Assembly: GCF_003052165.1 (NCBI RefSeq)
Contig: NZ_CP024869.1
Span: forward strand, 1,398,001 to 1,462,000
Direction of reading: 5' to 3'
DNA length: 64,000 nt
Source of the DNA: Dietzia sp. JS16-p6b
Lineage (GTDB): Bacteria > Actinomycetota > Actinomycetes > Mycobacteriales > Mycobacteriaceae
Part shown: positions 7,740-17,599 of the stretch, one piece after another
Layout: the number at the start of each line of letters is the position of its first letter
Position numbering within the stretch: the stretch's first letter is position 1
Position numbers and translations under genes: made by a program
The notes under the pieces: model-generated
Database searches by the model: none
What the model was told of the DNA's origin: nothing
The model's input: only the letters and a program-made list of their open reading frames with translations

Positions 7740-8474
7740 GTGCTGTACTGGTTGTTCAAGTACGTGATCATCGGGCCTTTCCTGCGAATGACCAGTCGGA
7801 CGGTCCTCACCGGCGAGGAGAACTTCCCGGCGAACGGGGCAGCGGTCCTGGTGGGGAATCACGAGTCCGTGGGCGACTGGTTGTTCACCCCGCTGCTCCT
7901 TCCCCGGCGGGTCACCTTCCTGGCGAAGAGCGACTACTTCACGGGCAGCGGGATACGCGGAGCCCTCAGCCGGTGGTTCTTCGCCGGGACCGGCCAGTAC
8001 CCGATCGACCGGACCAACGCGGACGCCGCGCAGGCGGCCCTCGACGCGGGCATGGAGGTCCTGTCCTCGGGGCAGATCCTGTGCGTCTACCCGGAGGGCA
8101 CCCGCACCCCGGACGGGCGGTTGTACCGGGGCAAGACGGGGCCGGCCCGGCTCGCGCTGCGCGCCGGGGTCCCGATCATCCCGGTGGGGGTGGTCGGGAC
8201 GGGTGACTACATCCGCAAGGTCACCCGACCGCATCGCCGGACTCCGGTCCGCGTGATGATCGGGGAACCCCTCGACCTGACGCCGTGGGCCGGTCGGGAG
8301 GGGGACCGCGTGGCCGAGCGCGAGATCACCGACGAGTTCATGCGGCGTATCCAGGCGCTGACGGGTCAGGAGTATGTTCCGGACGTCTACGGTGCGGAGA
8401 TGAAGAAGCGCTACGAGGCGGTCCGGAAGTCGGGACGAAACCTTCTCGACACTCCCGTCGAGGGGCAGCGCTGA
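7740..8474 (+). CDS. plsC: 1-acyl-glycerol-3-phosphate acyltransferase family protein
   Basis: This PlsC-family acyltransferase moves an acyl chain from acyl-CoA or acyl-ACP onto a lysophospholipid or glycolipid. The 244-residue protein has the catalytic block NHESVGD (NHx4D, about residue 40), the substrate loop YPEGTRTPDG, and the VPIIPVGVVGTGDY segment. An N-terminal hydrophobic stretch (LYWLFKYVIIGPFL) would lie on the membrane. It starts with GTG 7740. The homologue I recall is Rv2182c, near pimB in mycobacteria, so a role in phosphatidic acid or PIM acylation is plausible but not demonstrated. A TAGTAT at 7685-7690 may be its -10 element. The exoribonuclease gene follows five bases later. 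Confidence 0.88.
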   Translation: MLYWLFKYVIIGPFLRMTSRTVLTGEENFPANGAAVLVGNHESVGDWLFTPLLLPRRVTFLAKSDYFTGSGIRGALSRWFFAGTGQYPIDRTNADAAQAALDAGMEVLSSGQILCVYPEGTRTPDGRLYRGKTGPARLALRAGVPIIPVGVVGTGDYIRKVTRPHRRTPVRVMIGEPLDLTPWAGREGDRVAEREITDEFMRRIQALTGQEYVPDVYGAEMKKRYEAVRKSGRNLLDTPVEGQR

Positions 8475-8479
8475 CGCCG

Positions 8480-10419
<1,940 letters not shown>

Positions 10420-10425
10420 GCCGCG

Positions 10426-10470
10426 TCCGGACCGGGTCCCTGACGGGGCCCGGGGGGCCTCGGGTCCGGA
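10426..10470. terminator. bidirectional hairpin between aroG and pknL
   Basis: TCCGGACC (10426-10433) pairs with GGTCCGGA (10463-10470), and an inner GGGTCC/GGGCCC stem lies between. It occupies the 55-base gap between two converging genes and can serve both. No U-tract is present on either side. Confidence 0.5.
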
Positions 10471-10474
10471 GGAC

Positions 10475-12667
10475 TCAGCCCAGTGCGTCGATCTCGACCT
10501 CGCTGCCCCGGGCCACGACCCGCCCGGGCAGCGGGTTCTGGCCGTAGACGATCCCGCCCGGCGACCCCGAGTCGAGGACGGGCTCGAGCCCGGCGTCGCG
10601 GAGGGTCTGCCGGGCGTCGGAGGCCCGGGCCCCCAGGACGACGGGGACGGTCACCGCGTCGGACGGGACGATCCGCAGCACGGCGTTGGCGGGATCCAGC
10701 CTCCGGCCGGCGGGGGGGTCGGTGCTGACCACCCGACCGTCGGCAATGCGGCGGTCGGTGACGGGCGGCTGGCGGACGATCGTGAAACCGGCCCTGGTGA
10801 GTACGTCGGTGGCCTCGTCCACCGGTACGTCCCTGATGTCGGGGACGGTGAGGGCGTTGGAGACCAGCAGCGTCACGCCGTCCCCACGGGCCACGTCCGA
10901 TCCGACGTCGGGGTCTGTGCCCACGGCGAGCCCGCCGTCGACCTCGTCGTCGTAGACCCGGCGGACCTCCGACACGGTGAGCCCGGATCCCTCCAGCGCG
11001 GCCCGGGCCTGGTCCTCCTCGAGGCCCGCGACATCGGGGACGCTCACCGGAGCCGGTCCCGAACTGGTCACCATCGACACCCTGGTCCCCACGTCGACGG
11101 TGGTCCCGGACCGTGGCTCCAGAGCCACCACCTGCCCGACCGGGACCGAGTCGGAGTGCTCGGTCCCGCCGCGGACCGGTTCGAGCGAGTTCTCCCGCAG
11201 CAGGGCCGAGACGGTGTCGACGTCGCGTCCGGCGCCCACCTCGGGCACGACCGGCCGTCCCACGGAGACCAGGACCGCCACCGGGTCACCGCGGGGGACG
11301 CGGGCCCCCGCCTCGGGGTCGGTTCCGACCAGTCCCGCCCGGGGCACGTCGTTGCTGAACGCGTCACGGGTGGTGGCCGCCAACCCGACCGCGTTCACGG
11401 CGTCTGTGGCCTGGCCCACCGACATCCCCTGCACCGCCGGGACGGTGACGAATCGGCCGGACCCGAGCCACCATCCGGCCACGGCCAGCACGATGGCGAG
11501 TGCGAGCACGACCAGCAGCCAGAGCAGGCCGAGCTTGCGGCGCGGACGGACAGGCGCCCGGTCGGCGAGCGGTTCGACCTCACCCCGGGCATGGTGGGTC
11601 CCGGCGGGCGGGGGCGGAGGGGCCGCGTCGAGGCCCACCCTCGTGTGCACCCGCGTCGGCACCGGTCCGTCGCCGCGGCCGAGCGCCTCACCGCTCTCGC
11701 GATCGGCGGCGTCGAACTCCGCCGCGCCGTCGGGCGCCGATCGGGCGGCGGCAGCCCGGGCCCTGGACCAGGACGACTGCTGCGGTGCGGGGACGACGTA
11801 GGTGGGGAAACGTCCGATCTCGGCGGCCCGGTCGAGGTCGTCGAGCATCTCCGCCGCGTCCGGGTACCTGTCCTCGCGGCTGCGGCGCGTCGCCCGGAGG
11901 ACCAGGTGGTCGAGGTCCTCTGCCACGGAATCGGACTGGTCGGACGGGGCGGGGACGTCGGTGTCCAGGCGACGGTAGGCCACGGCGATCGAGTTGTCCC
12001 CGCTGAACGGGGGCTCCCCGGTGAGCATCTCGTAGGCGAGGACGCCGAGTGAGTAGAGGTCGGAGCGTCCATCGGTGTCGGTTCCGGAGATCTGCTCGGG
12101 GGAGAGGTAGGCGGCGGTGCCCATCACGACACTCCGGGAGGTCGCTCTGGACTCGGCCACCGCACGCACGAGGCCGAAGTCGGCGAGCTTGACGGCACCG
12201 GTCGTCGAGATGAGGACGTTCTCGGGCTTGATGTCGCGGTGCACCAACCCGGCCGCGTGAGCCTCGCGCAGAGCGCCGAGCAGTGGGCGCAGTACGGCGG
12301 CGGCCGCGTAGGGGGGCATGGGTCCGCGCTCGTCGAGGAGCTCGCGCAGGGTCCCGCCCGGGACCAGTTCCATGACGAGGAAGGCGGTGTCCCCCTCGAC
12401 CCCCTGGTCGAAGACCTGGACGATGCCCGGGTCGGACAGTCGAGCGGCCGAGCGGGCCTCGAGGGTGAACCGGTCGACGAAGGCCCGATCTCCGGCGAGG
12501 GCGGGATCCAACAACTTGACGGCGACGTGACGGTCGAGCCGTTCGTCAGTGGCCAGGTGGACGATCGACATCCCGCCACGGGCGATCACGGCGTCGAGCC
12601 GGTAGCGCCCGTCGAGCACCGTGCCCGGCCCTGGAAGCTGCCCGTCGTGAGTGGTCATGGAGTCCAT
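10475..12667 (-). CDS. pknL: Ser/Thr protein kinase PknL with five PASTA repeats
   Basis: This is a membrane receptor kinase. Residues 20-280 form a Hanks-type kinase: GGMSIVH glycine loop, VAVKLLD (catalytic Lys), VHRDIKPEN (catalytic Asp), ADFG, and an activation loop leading to MGTAAYLSPEQ. A Pro/Ala/Asp-rich juxtamembrane region follows, then one transmembrane helix (LLWLLVVLALAIVLAVAGWW), then five extracellular PASTA repeats. PASTA repeats bind muropeptides or lipid II in other kinases. M. tuberculosis PknL lacks PASTA repeats while corynebacterial PknL has them, so this is the corynebacterial form. ATG 12667 and ATG 12658 are both possible starts. It is divergent from the Rv2175c-like gene, whose product is a known PknL substrate in mycobacteria. 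Confidence 0.93.
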   Translation of the reverse strand: MDSMTTHDGQLPGPGTVLDGRYRLDAVIARGGMSIVHLATDERLDRHVAVKLLDPALAGDRAFVDRFTLEARSAARLSDPGIVQVFDQGVEGDTAFLVMELVPGGTLRELLDERGPMPPYAAAAVLRPLLGALREAHAAGLVHRDIKPENVLISTTGAVKLADFGLVRAVAESRATSRSVVMGTAAYLSPEQISGTDTDGRSDLYSLGVLAYEMLTGEPPFSGDNSIAVAYRRLDTDVPAPSDQSDSVAEDLDHLVLRATRRSREDRYPDAAEMLDDLDRAAEIGRFPTYVVPAPQQSSWSRARAAAARSAPDGAAEFDAADRESGEALGRGDGPVPTRVHTRVGLDAAPPPPPAGTHHARGEVEPLADRAPVRPRRKLGLLWLLVVLALAIVLAVAGWWLGSGRFVTVPAVQGMSVGQATDAVNAVGLAATTRDAFSNDVPRAGLVGTDPEAGARVPRGDPVAVLVSVGRPVVPEVGAGRDVDTVSALLRENSLEPVRGGTEHSDSVPVGQVVALEPRSGTTVDVGTRVSMVTSSGPAPVSVPDVAGLEEDQARAALEGSGLTVSEVRRVYDDEVDGGLAVGTDPDVGSDVARGDGVTLLVSNALTVPDIRDVPVDEATDVLTRAGFTIVRQPPVTDRRIADGRVVSTDPPAGRRLDPANAVLRIVPSDAVTVPVVLGARASDARQTLRDAGLEPVLDSGSPGGIVYGQNPLPGRVVARGSEVEIDALG

Positions 12668-12758
12668 TCTGCCCGCCGGCGTCGCGATATCGGCATGCGA
12701 CCGGGCGGCGCGCCCGGCAGGGGTCCCCGCGGTGGTGACCGCCGGGCCTCGCTGGGAC

Positions 12759-12764
12759 TAACGT
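12759..12764 (+). promoter_or_regulatory. -10 hexamer of Rv2175c-like gene
   Basis: TAACGT ends seven bases before GTG 12772, and no ribosome binding site is present. This is the leaderless arrangement and supports GTG 12772 over the in-frame GTG 12763. Confidence 0.5.
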
Positions 12765-12771
12765 GGTCGCC

Positions 12772-13140
12772 GTGAGTACCGTTCCGCATTGTGATGACGT
12801 CCTGCCCGGGGACATCGAGACGATCAATCTGCCCGAGGTGTCGAGTCGACTGGGGATCCCGGTCACCCGTGTACACGACCTGCTGCGTGAGGGGGGACTG
12901 ATCGCCGTCAAGCGTGGCGGCGTGGTGGTGGTCCCCGCGGTCTTCCTGGACGACGACGACGAGGTGGTGCGGTTCCTGCCCGGTCTCGTCTCGGTCCTGC
13001 GGGACGGCGGCTACCGCGACGAGGAGATCCTGCGGTGGCTCTTCACGGAGGACGACAGCCTGCCGGGTCGGCCCGCGGACGCACTCCACGGTCACCGCGC
13101 CCGGGAGGTCATCCGGCGCGCTCAGGCGATGGCGTTCTGA
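12772..13140 (+). CDS. Rv2175c-like DNA-binding protein, PknL partner
   Basis: The 122-residue protein has a winged-helix/excisionase-like N-terminus (INLPEVSSRLGIPVTRVHDL, then LREGGLIAVKRGGVVVVP), followed by the conserved LPGLVSVLRDGGYRDEEILRWLF segment and ending AREVIRRAQAMAF. It aligns by eye with Rv2175c, a small DNA-binding protein that PknL phosphorylates on its N-terminal region. This protein has a Ser and a Thr in its first four residues, but whether they are targets is unknown. Its 3' end overlaps the converging mptA gene by 32 bases. DNA targets are not known to me. Confidence 0.88.
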   Translation: MSTVPHCDDVLPGDIETINLPEVSSRLGIPVTRVHDLLREGGLIAVKRGGVVVVPAVFLDDDDEVVRFLPGLVSVLRDGGYRDEEILRWLFTEDDSLPGRPADALHGHRAREVIRRAQAMAF

Positions 13141-14665
13141 TCCCGCTGGTGGCCCGCCACCACCACCCGGCCACCGCCAGGGAGGCGAGCACCGCGACCC
13201 CGGAGAGCACCGGGCTGTAGAGGCTGGTCGATCCGTTGGGTCCTATCGCCATGACCAGGAACACGGTCGTTCCGACCGCGGCGGTGGTGGCTCGTGGCCC
13301 CGGCCTCGCCAGAACCCAGAACGCGGCCACCCACACGTAGTACCAGGGCCAGGCGAGCGAGTTCAGTACGACGAAGGCCAGCAGCGCCAGCATGATTCCC
13401 CGCAGCGCCGTCCTCCGGTCCCGGCGATGGAGCCACCACACGGCCACCAGCGCCACGGCGAGGACCACCCGCCCGACCTGTCGTGCCACCGCCAGCACGT
13501 CCTCGAACCCGGGGGAGTCGGTGACCGCGTGGATGAGATGCGCTGCCGCCGTCGGTGCGCTGAGGTAGTTGATCACCCTGTCGGACACGGCGATCGCGTC
13601 GAACCATCCGACTCCGGTACCGGACCCGAGGGTGGTCAGCCCGAGCACGGCCATCGCGACCGCCGCGGCCAGCGCCGTGTCGCCGAGCGCCCTGAGCGTC
13701 GGTCTGGCGACAGCCGGGTCGTCGCGGCGTCGCGACAGCGTGATCCACAGCAGGAACGGGGCCACGATCACGGCGGTCGCCTTGAAGGCCACTGCGATCC
13801 CGATCGCCGCCCCCGCCCAGGTCACGCGACCGTCGAGGGTGAGGACGACCGCCCCGAGGCAGGCGACGAGCGGGAAGATCTCATTGTGCAGCCCGCCCGC
13901 CAGGTGGATCACGGCGAGTGGCGACGCGCACGCCAACCAGACCGCGGCCGCCGCGTCGACGCCGGTCCGGCGAGCGGCCATGACGAGCAGAACGGTCAGT
14001 GCGGCCAGTGCGGACAACACCGCGACGCGCAGGATGACGATCCCCACCGCCGGGTGGCCGCCGGACACGGCCACCACGCCCCTCATGAGCAGCAGGTGGA
14101 GCGGTCCGTACGGAGTGGCGGTCGACTGCCAGTCGGGGCTGACCTCGTCCGAGAACGCGCCCGGGTTGGCCTCGGGACCGAACTCGTAGGGATCGACGCC
14201 CGCGGCGGTCATCGCCCCCTGGGCGAGGTACGACCAGGCGTCGCGGCTGAACATCGGCACCGCGGGCAGTGTCGGAAGCGACCACAGCGCAGTGGCCCAC
14301 ACCGCGTCCCGCGTGGGGAGCCGACCGGACAGCGCCCGCGGTCCCAGCGCGAGCCAGCCGCTGAAGAGCAGCGCGATCCCGATCCAGCACAGCGTCAGCG
14401 CCAGGATCTCACCGTGACCGAAGGTGAACCCGAGCAGTCCGACGGCGACGGCGGGTCCGCCGTCCACCGGCAGTGCCCCGGCGCCGAAACCCCCGAGCGT
14501 CAGGAGTGCGGACCCGAGCATCCCGCGGTACAGCGCGGGACCGGAGGGCCCGGTGAGGGCCGAGCGCGCAGAAGAGGTGAGCGAGCGGGCGGCGCGCGTC
14601 GGCACCGACGGATCCGACTCGTGGGACGTGACGGCCCCCGGGGTGGGATCAGGCGCCACCGTCAC
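13109..14665 (-). CDS. mptA: alpha-(1->6) mannopyranosyltransferase MptA
   Basis: MptA is a polytopic GT-C mannosyltransferase that uses polyprenyl-phosphomannose to build the distal alpha-1,6 mannan backbone of lipomannan/lipoarabinomannan. The 518-residue protein has about a dozen hydrophobic helices. The first large loop carries FSRDAWSYLAQG, with the acidic residue typical of the GT-C catalytic loop, followed by DPYEFG and ATPYGPL. The C-terminus is short and cytoplasmic. The start GTG 14665 overlaps the idsA2 stop by four bases, so translation is coupled. The 3' end overlaps the converging Rv2175c-like gene. Pairing with a polyprenyl synthase gene fits its need for a lipid-linked donor. 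Confidence 0.9.
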   Translation of the reverse strand: MTVAPDPTPGAVTSHESDPSVPTRAARSLTSSARSALTGPSGPALYRGMLGSALLTLGGFGAGALPVDGGPAVAVGLLGFTFGHGEILALTLCWIGIALLFSGWLALGPRALSGRLPTRDAVWATALWSLPTLPAVPMFSRDAWSYLAQGAMTAAGVDPYEFGPEANPGAFSDEVSPDWQSTATPYGPLHLLLMRGVVAVSGGHPAVGIVILRVAVLSALAALTVLLVMAARRTGVDAAAAVWLACASPLAVIHLAGGLHNEIFPLVACLGAVVLTLDGRVTWAGAAIGIAVAFKATAVIVAPFLLWITLSRRRDDPAVARPTLRALGDTALAAAVAMAVLGLTTLGSGTGVGWFDAIAVSDRVINYLSAPTAAAHLIHAVTDSPGFEDVLAVARQVGRVVLAVALVAVWWLHRRDRRTALRGIMLALLAFVVLNSLAWPWYYVWVAAFWVLARPGPRATTAAVGTTVFLVMAIGPNGSTSLYSPVLSGVAVLASLAVAGWWWRATSGIRTPSPERAG

Positions 14666-15741
14666 GACCGTCGACGGGTGGCGGCCTCGGCCAGGGCGCG
14701 GAGTGTGACCCGACCGTGCTCGCTCACCGCGTCGGAACCGATCGCGTCCAGGGCCCGGACCGTGAAGGTGTCGATCTCCGCCTCGACGGAGGCCACCGCA
14801 CCGCAGTCCACCAGTATCCGGCGCGCGCGCTCGAGATCGGCGGGGTCGAGATCGGTGCCCAGGACCGAGAGCAGGAATTCCGCCTCCCCGGTCGGCGCCA
14901 GCGCCGTACCGCGGGCGAGCAGGAGGGTCCGCTTGCCCTCTCGGAGGTCGTCCCCGGACGGCTTGCCGGTCACCTCCGGATCACCGAAGACGCCGAGCAT
15001 GTCGTCACGGAGTTGGAACGCCTGCCCCACGGCCACCCCGAACTCGCGCAGCGCCGTGACGGTGCCCGGCTCCGCCCCGGCGAGCGCGGCACCGATGTGC
15101 AGGGGCCGTTCGACCGTGTATGCGGCCGTCTTGAAGCGGTTGACCCGGGCCGGCGTCTCCTCGTCGGTCGCACCGGAGGACTCGGCGAGGATGTCCAGCA
15201 TCTGCCCCGAGAGCACCTCGGTCTTCATGGCGTACCACGGCTCCAGTGCGCGGCCGAGCGCGGTGGGGTCGACGCCCGAGGTCACGAACATCTCGTCCGC
15301 CCAGGCCAGTGCGAGGTCCCCGACGAGAATCGCCTGCGACACGCCGTACCGGGCGGGGTCTCCGGACCATCCCAGGTCGCGGTGTGTCGCCTCGATCGAA
15401 CGATGGACCGTCGGTCGGCCGCGACGGGTGTCCGAGGCGTCCACGATGTCGTCGTGGATGAGGGCGCAGGCCTGGATCAACTCGAGTGCGGCGCAGGCCG
15501 TGAGGATCTCATCCGGGACCGTCGCGTCCGCCGGGCTCGCGGCCGACCACCCGGCCAGGCCGAAACGGGGTCGGATCCGTTTGCCGCCGTTGAGGACGAA
15601 GTCCGACAACCGTCCCGCGAGGGCGTCGACACGGTCGTCGACCCCTGACACCACCCGCCGCCGCTCGTCGAGATGGCGGCGGAGGGCGCCGAGCACCCGT
15701 TGCGCGTCGTCCGGACGAGTCGCCGTGACCACGGTCACCAT
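14662..15741 (-). CDS. idsA2: polyprenyl diphosphate synthase (IdsA2-like)
   Basis: This trans-prenyltransferase makes geranylgeranyl or similar diphosphates from isopentenyl units. The 359-residue protein has NGGKRIRPRFGL, a first aspartate-rich motif DDIVDASDTRRG (DDxxD), HRSIEATH, and a second motif FQLRDDMLGVFGD. The small residues preceding the first DDxxD would set product length, but I cannot predict it. ATG 15741 follows GAAGGG; the longer in-frame start at 15951 runs into metF on the other strand and is rejected. It forms an operon with mptA. A TAGGAT about 40 bases upstream may be its -10 element. M. tuberculosis Rv2173-Rv2174 has the same pairing. Confidence 0.9.
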   Translation of the reverse strand: MVTVVTATRPDDAQRVLGALRRHLDERRRVVSGVDDRVDALAGRLSDFVLNGGKRIRPRFGLAGWSAASPADATVPDEILTACAALELIQACALIHDDIVDASDTRRGRPTVHRSIEATHRDLGWSGDPARYGVSQAILVGDLALAWADEMFVTSGVDPTALGRALEPWYAMKTEVLSGQMLDILAESSGATDEETPARVNRFKTAAYTVERPLHIGAALAGAEPGTVTALREFGVAVGQAFQLRDDMLGVFGDPEVTGKPSGDDLREGKRTLLLARGTALAPTGEAEFLLSVLGTDLDPADLERARRILVDCGAVASVEAEIDTFTVRALDAIGSDAVSEHGRVTLRALAEAATRRRS

Positions 15742-15824
15742 CCCTTCGGGGCGCCGCCGCCCGGCAGCCCTCGTGACCGTGATCCTAGTCGCCGGGCGGG
15801 GGTCGGGACCGGCGCGTGTCGGGC

Positions 15825-15830
15825 TACCCT
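15825..15830 (+). promoter_or_regulatory. -10 hexamer of leaderless metF promoter
   Basis: TACCCT ends six bases before GTG 15837. With no ribosome binding site present, this predicts a leaderless mRNA and fixes the start. Confidence 0.55.
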
Positions 15831-15836
15831 GGTCCG

Positions 15837-16814
15837 GTGACCCAGCTACCCCACCTCGTACCGGCGGGCGGCGACCGACACCCGAGCATCGTGGACCGCA
15901 TCGCCTCGTCGCGCACCCCCAGGGTGCCGTTCTCCGTGGAGTTCTACCCACCCCGGGACGAGGCCGCGGAGGCCCGTCTGTGGCGCGCTGCCTCGGTGTT
16001 CTCCGAACTGGGGGCGGCGTTCGTGTCCGTCACCTACGGTGCGGGCGGCTCCACCCGCGACCGGACCGTCAAGGTGGTGGAGAGGGTGGTCCGGGAGACC
16101 GACCTGGTCCCCATCGCGCACCTGACGGCAGTGGGCCATTCGATCGCCGAACTACGCGAGATGATCCAGATGTACGCCGACGTGGGGGTCACCAACATCC
16201 TCGCGCTCCGGGGCGATCCCCCCGGTGACCCGCTCGGGGACTGGACGCCGCATCCCGAGGGTCTGCACTACGCGGAGGAGCTCGTCCGACTGATCCACGA
16301 GGTCGGTGACCTCCACGTGGGCGTCGCCTCCTTCCCCGAGGGTCACTACCGGGCGCGCGACCTCGATCACGACACCGAGATCCTGCTCAACAAGCTCCGC
16401 GCCGGCGCCGAGTACTCGATCACTCAGATGTTCTGGGATGTCGAGCACTATCTGCGCCTGCGGGATCGACTGGAGTCCGCGGACCCGGAGCAGGCCGTCA
16501 AACCGGTCATCCCCGGGCTCATGCCGGTGACGAGCCTGCGTCAGGTCCGCCGCATGGTGGAGCTGTCCGGGTGCGCACTGCCGGACGGACTGTCCGACAG
16601 GCTGCGTACGGCGGCGGGGGACGGCCCCGAGGAGAACCGTGCCGCGGTGCGTGAGGTGGGGATCGAGTTCGCCACGGAACTCTGCGAGCGCCTGATCGCC
16701 GAGGGCGTGCCGTGCCTGCACTTCAACACCCTGAACTTCTCCCGCGCCACCCACGAGGTGCTGGCCAATCTCTCGATGGTCCCGTCGCCGGACGTGGTGG
16801 CGAGCGGGGTCTGA
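15837..16814 (+). CDS. metF: 5,10-methylenetetrahydrofolate reductase
   Basis: MetF reduces methylenetetrahydrofolate to methyltetrahydrofolate for methionine synthesis. The 325-residue protein has the TIM-barrel pattern: FSVEFYPPRDEA (catalytic Glu), VSVTYGAGGSTRD, LVPIAHLTAVGHS, NILALRGDPPGD, GVASFPEGH and the C-terminal HFNTLNFSRAT. It matches the mycobacterial Rv2172c type, a short single-domain MetF that differs from the E. coli enzyme. The start is GTG 15837. It is divergent from idsA2 and convergent with lppM. The flavin requirement of this subtype cannot be judged from sequence. Confidence 0.9.
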   Translation: MTQLPHLVPAGGDRHPSIVDRIASSRTPRVPFSVEFYPPRDEAAEARLWRAASVFSELGAAFVSVTYGAGGSTRDRTVKVVERVVRETDLVPIAHLTAVGHSIAELREMIQMYADVGVTNILALRGDPPGDPLGDWTPHPEGLHYAEELVRLIHEVGDLHVGVASFPEGHYRARDLDHDTEILLNKLRAGAEYSITQMFWDVEHYLRLRDRLESADPEQAVKPVIPGLMPVTSLRQVRRMVELSGCALPDGLSDRLRTAAGDGPEENRAAVREVGIEFATELCERLIAEGVPCLHFNTLNFSRATHEVLANLSMVPSPDVVASGV

Positions 16815-16817
16815 CAC

Positions 16818-16869
16818 CGCCCGCTCCGTTCTGTCGCGGGTGCCCGCGCTGTCGCGGGGGCCCGGGCGG
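16818..16869. terminator. possible hairpin between metF and lppM
   Basis: CCGCCCG (16818-16824) can pair with CGGGCGG (16863-16869), with a smaller GCGGGTGCCCGC hairpin inside. It fills the gap between converging genes. There is no U-tract. Confidence 0.35.
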
Positions 16870-16870
16870 G

Positions 16871-17599
16871 TCAGCGCACGAGGCGGTCCGAGCGGGCGCG
16901 GGAGGTCCGGGCGGCGAGGATCGTCCCGATCGACACCAGCAGGGCCGCGCCGATCCCGACGATCATCCATACCGCGAACCCGCGGGTGGCGGGATCCGGG
17001 TAGGACGAGGACGCCTGCATCCGGGTGATGGAGCCCGGCGCCGGCGTCCAGCTCACGGAGTTGCCCCCACCGAGCGTGCCGTTAGTCTCGCCGATACGGT
17101 TGGGGAAGGTGAGGTCCACACGCGTGGTCGCGGACTCCGCGCGGTCCGCGGGGATCCCCGAGAGGTCCACCGAGCCCGTGAATGACACCGTGTCGCCGCT
17201 CCGCCGGAACCCCAGGGTGTAGGGACGGGCGCCCTCGACCTCGATGGCCAGGGACAACGCGTCGACCTCCGCGAAGGTCAGCTGGGTGAAGTAGATCTCC
17301 CTGCCGGTGAAGCCGTCCGCGGAGTAGGCGGTGATCCGCACCTTCTGCTCCAGGCCGGACGGAGTCGACAGCCGGTCCAGCGCCGCCGTCTGCGCCGGCT
17401 GGTCACCGGCCACCAGTATGCGACCCGAGACGGTGTCGTCCTTCCGCACACTCATCTGCGCGTTCAGCTGGAGACACCCGGTGAGGACGAACAGCATCGT
17501 CACCAGGGCGGTGACGCCCACGATCCGGCGGCCCGCGGGGGAGCGCGGGGCCGTCACGGGGTTGGTCGCTGTGCCGCTCGGTTCGATCACGGTCGTCAT
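16871..17599 (-). CDS. lppM: lipoprotein LppM
   Basis: The 242-residue protein has an N-terminal signal ending in a lipobox (VLTGC), a beta-rich exported domain (about residues 50-195) and a C-terminal transmembrane helix (VWMIVGIGAALLVSIGTIL) followed by a basic tail. This matches LppM (Rv2171), which in M. tuberculosis exists in lipidated and soluble forms, binds PIMs and affects phagosome trafficking. The start ATG 17599 overlaps the stop of the CrtI-like gene by four bases, so it is the last gene of a three-gene operon. A longer frame to 18922 only shadows that gene. In a non-pathogen its role is probably PIM/LM handling at the membrane (inferred). Confidence 0.9.
   Translation of the reverse strand: MTTVIEPSGTATNPVTAPRSPAGRRIVGVTALVTMLFVLTGCLQLNAQMSVRKDDTVSGRILVAGDQPAQTAALDRLSTPSGLEQKVRITAYSADGFTGREIYFTQLTFAEVDALSLAIEVEGARPYTLGFRRSGDTVSFTGSVDLSGIPADRAESATTRVDLTFPNRIGETNGTLGGGNSVSWTPAPGSITRMQASSSYPDPATRGFAVWMIVGIGAALLVSIGTILAARTSRARSDRLVR

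Noticed and set aside
12914-16228. 1104-codon plus-strand open frame across mptA, idsA2 and metF
   Set aside because: Arg/Pro/Gly/His-rich composition and overlap with three recognisable genes mark it as a shadow frame of high-GC DNA.
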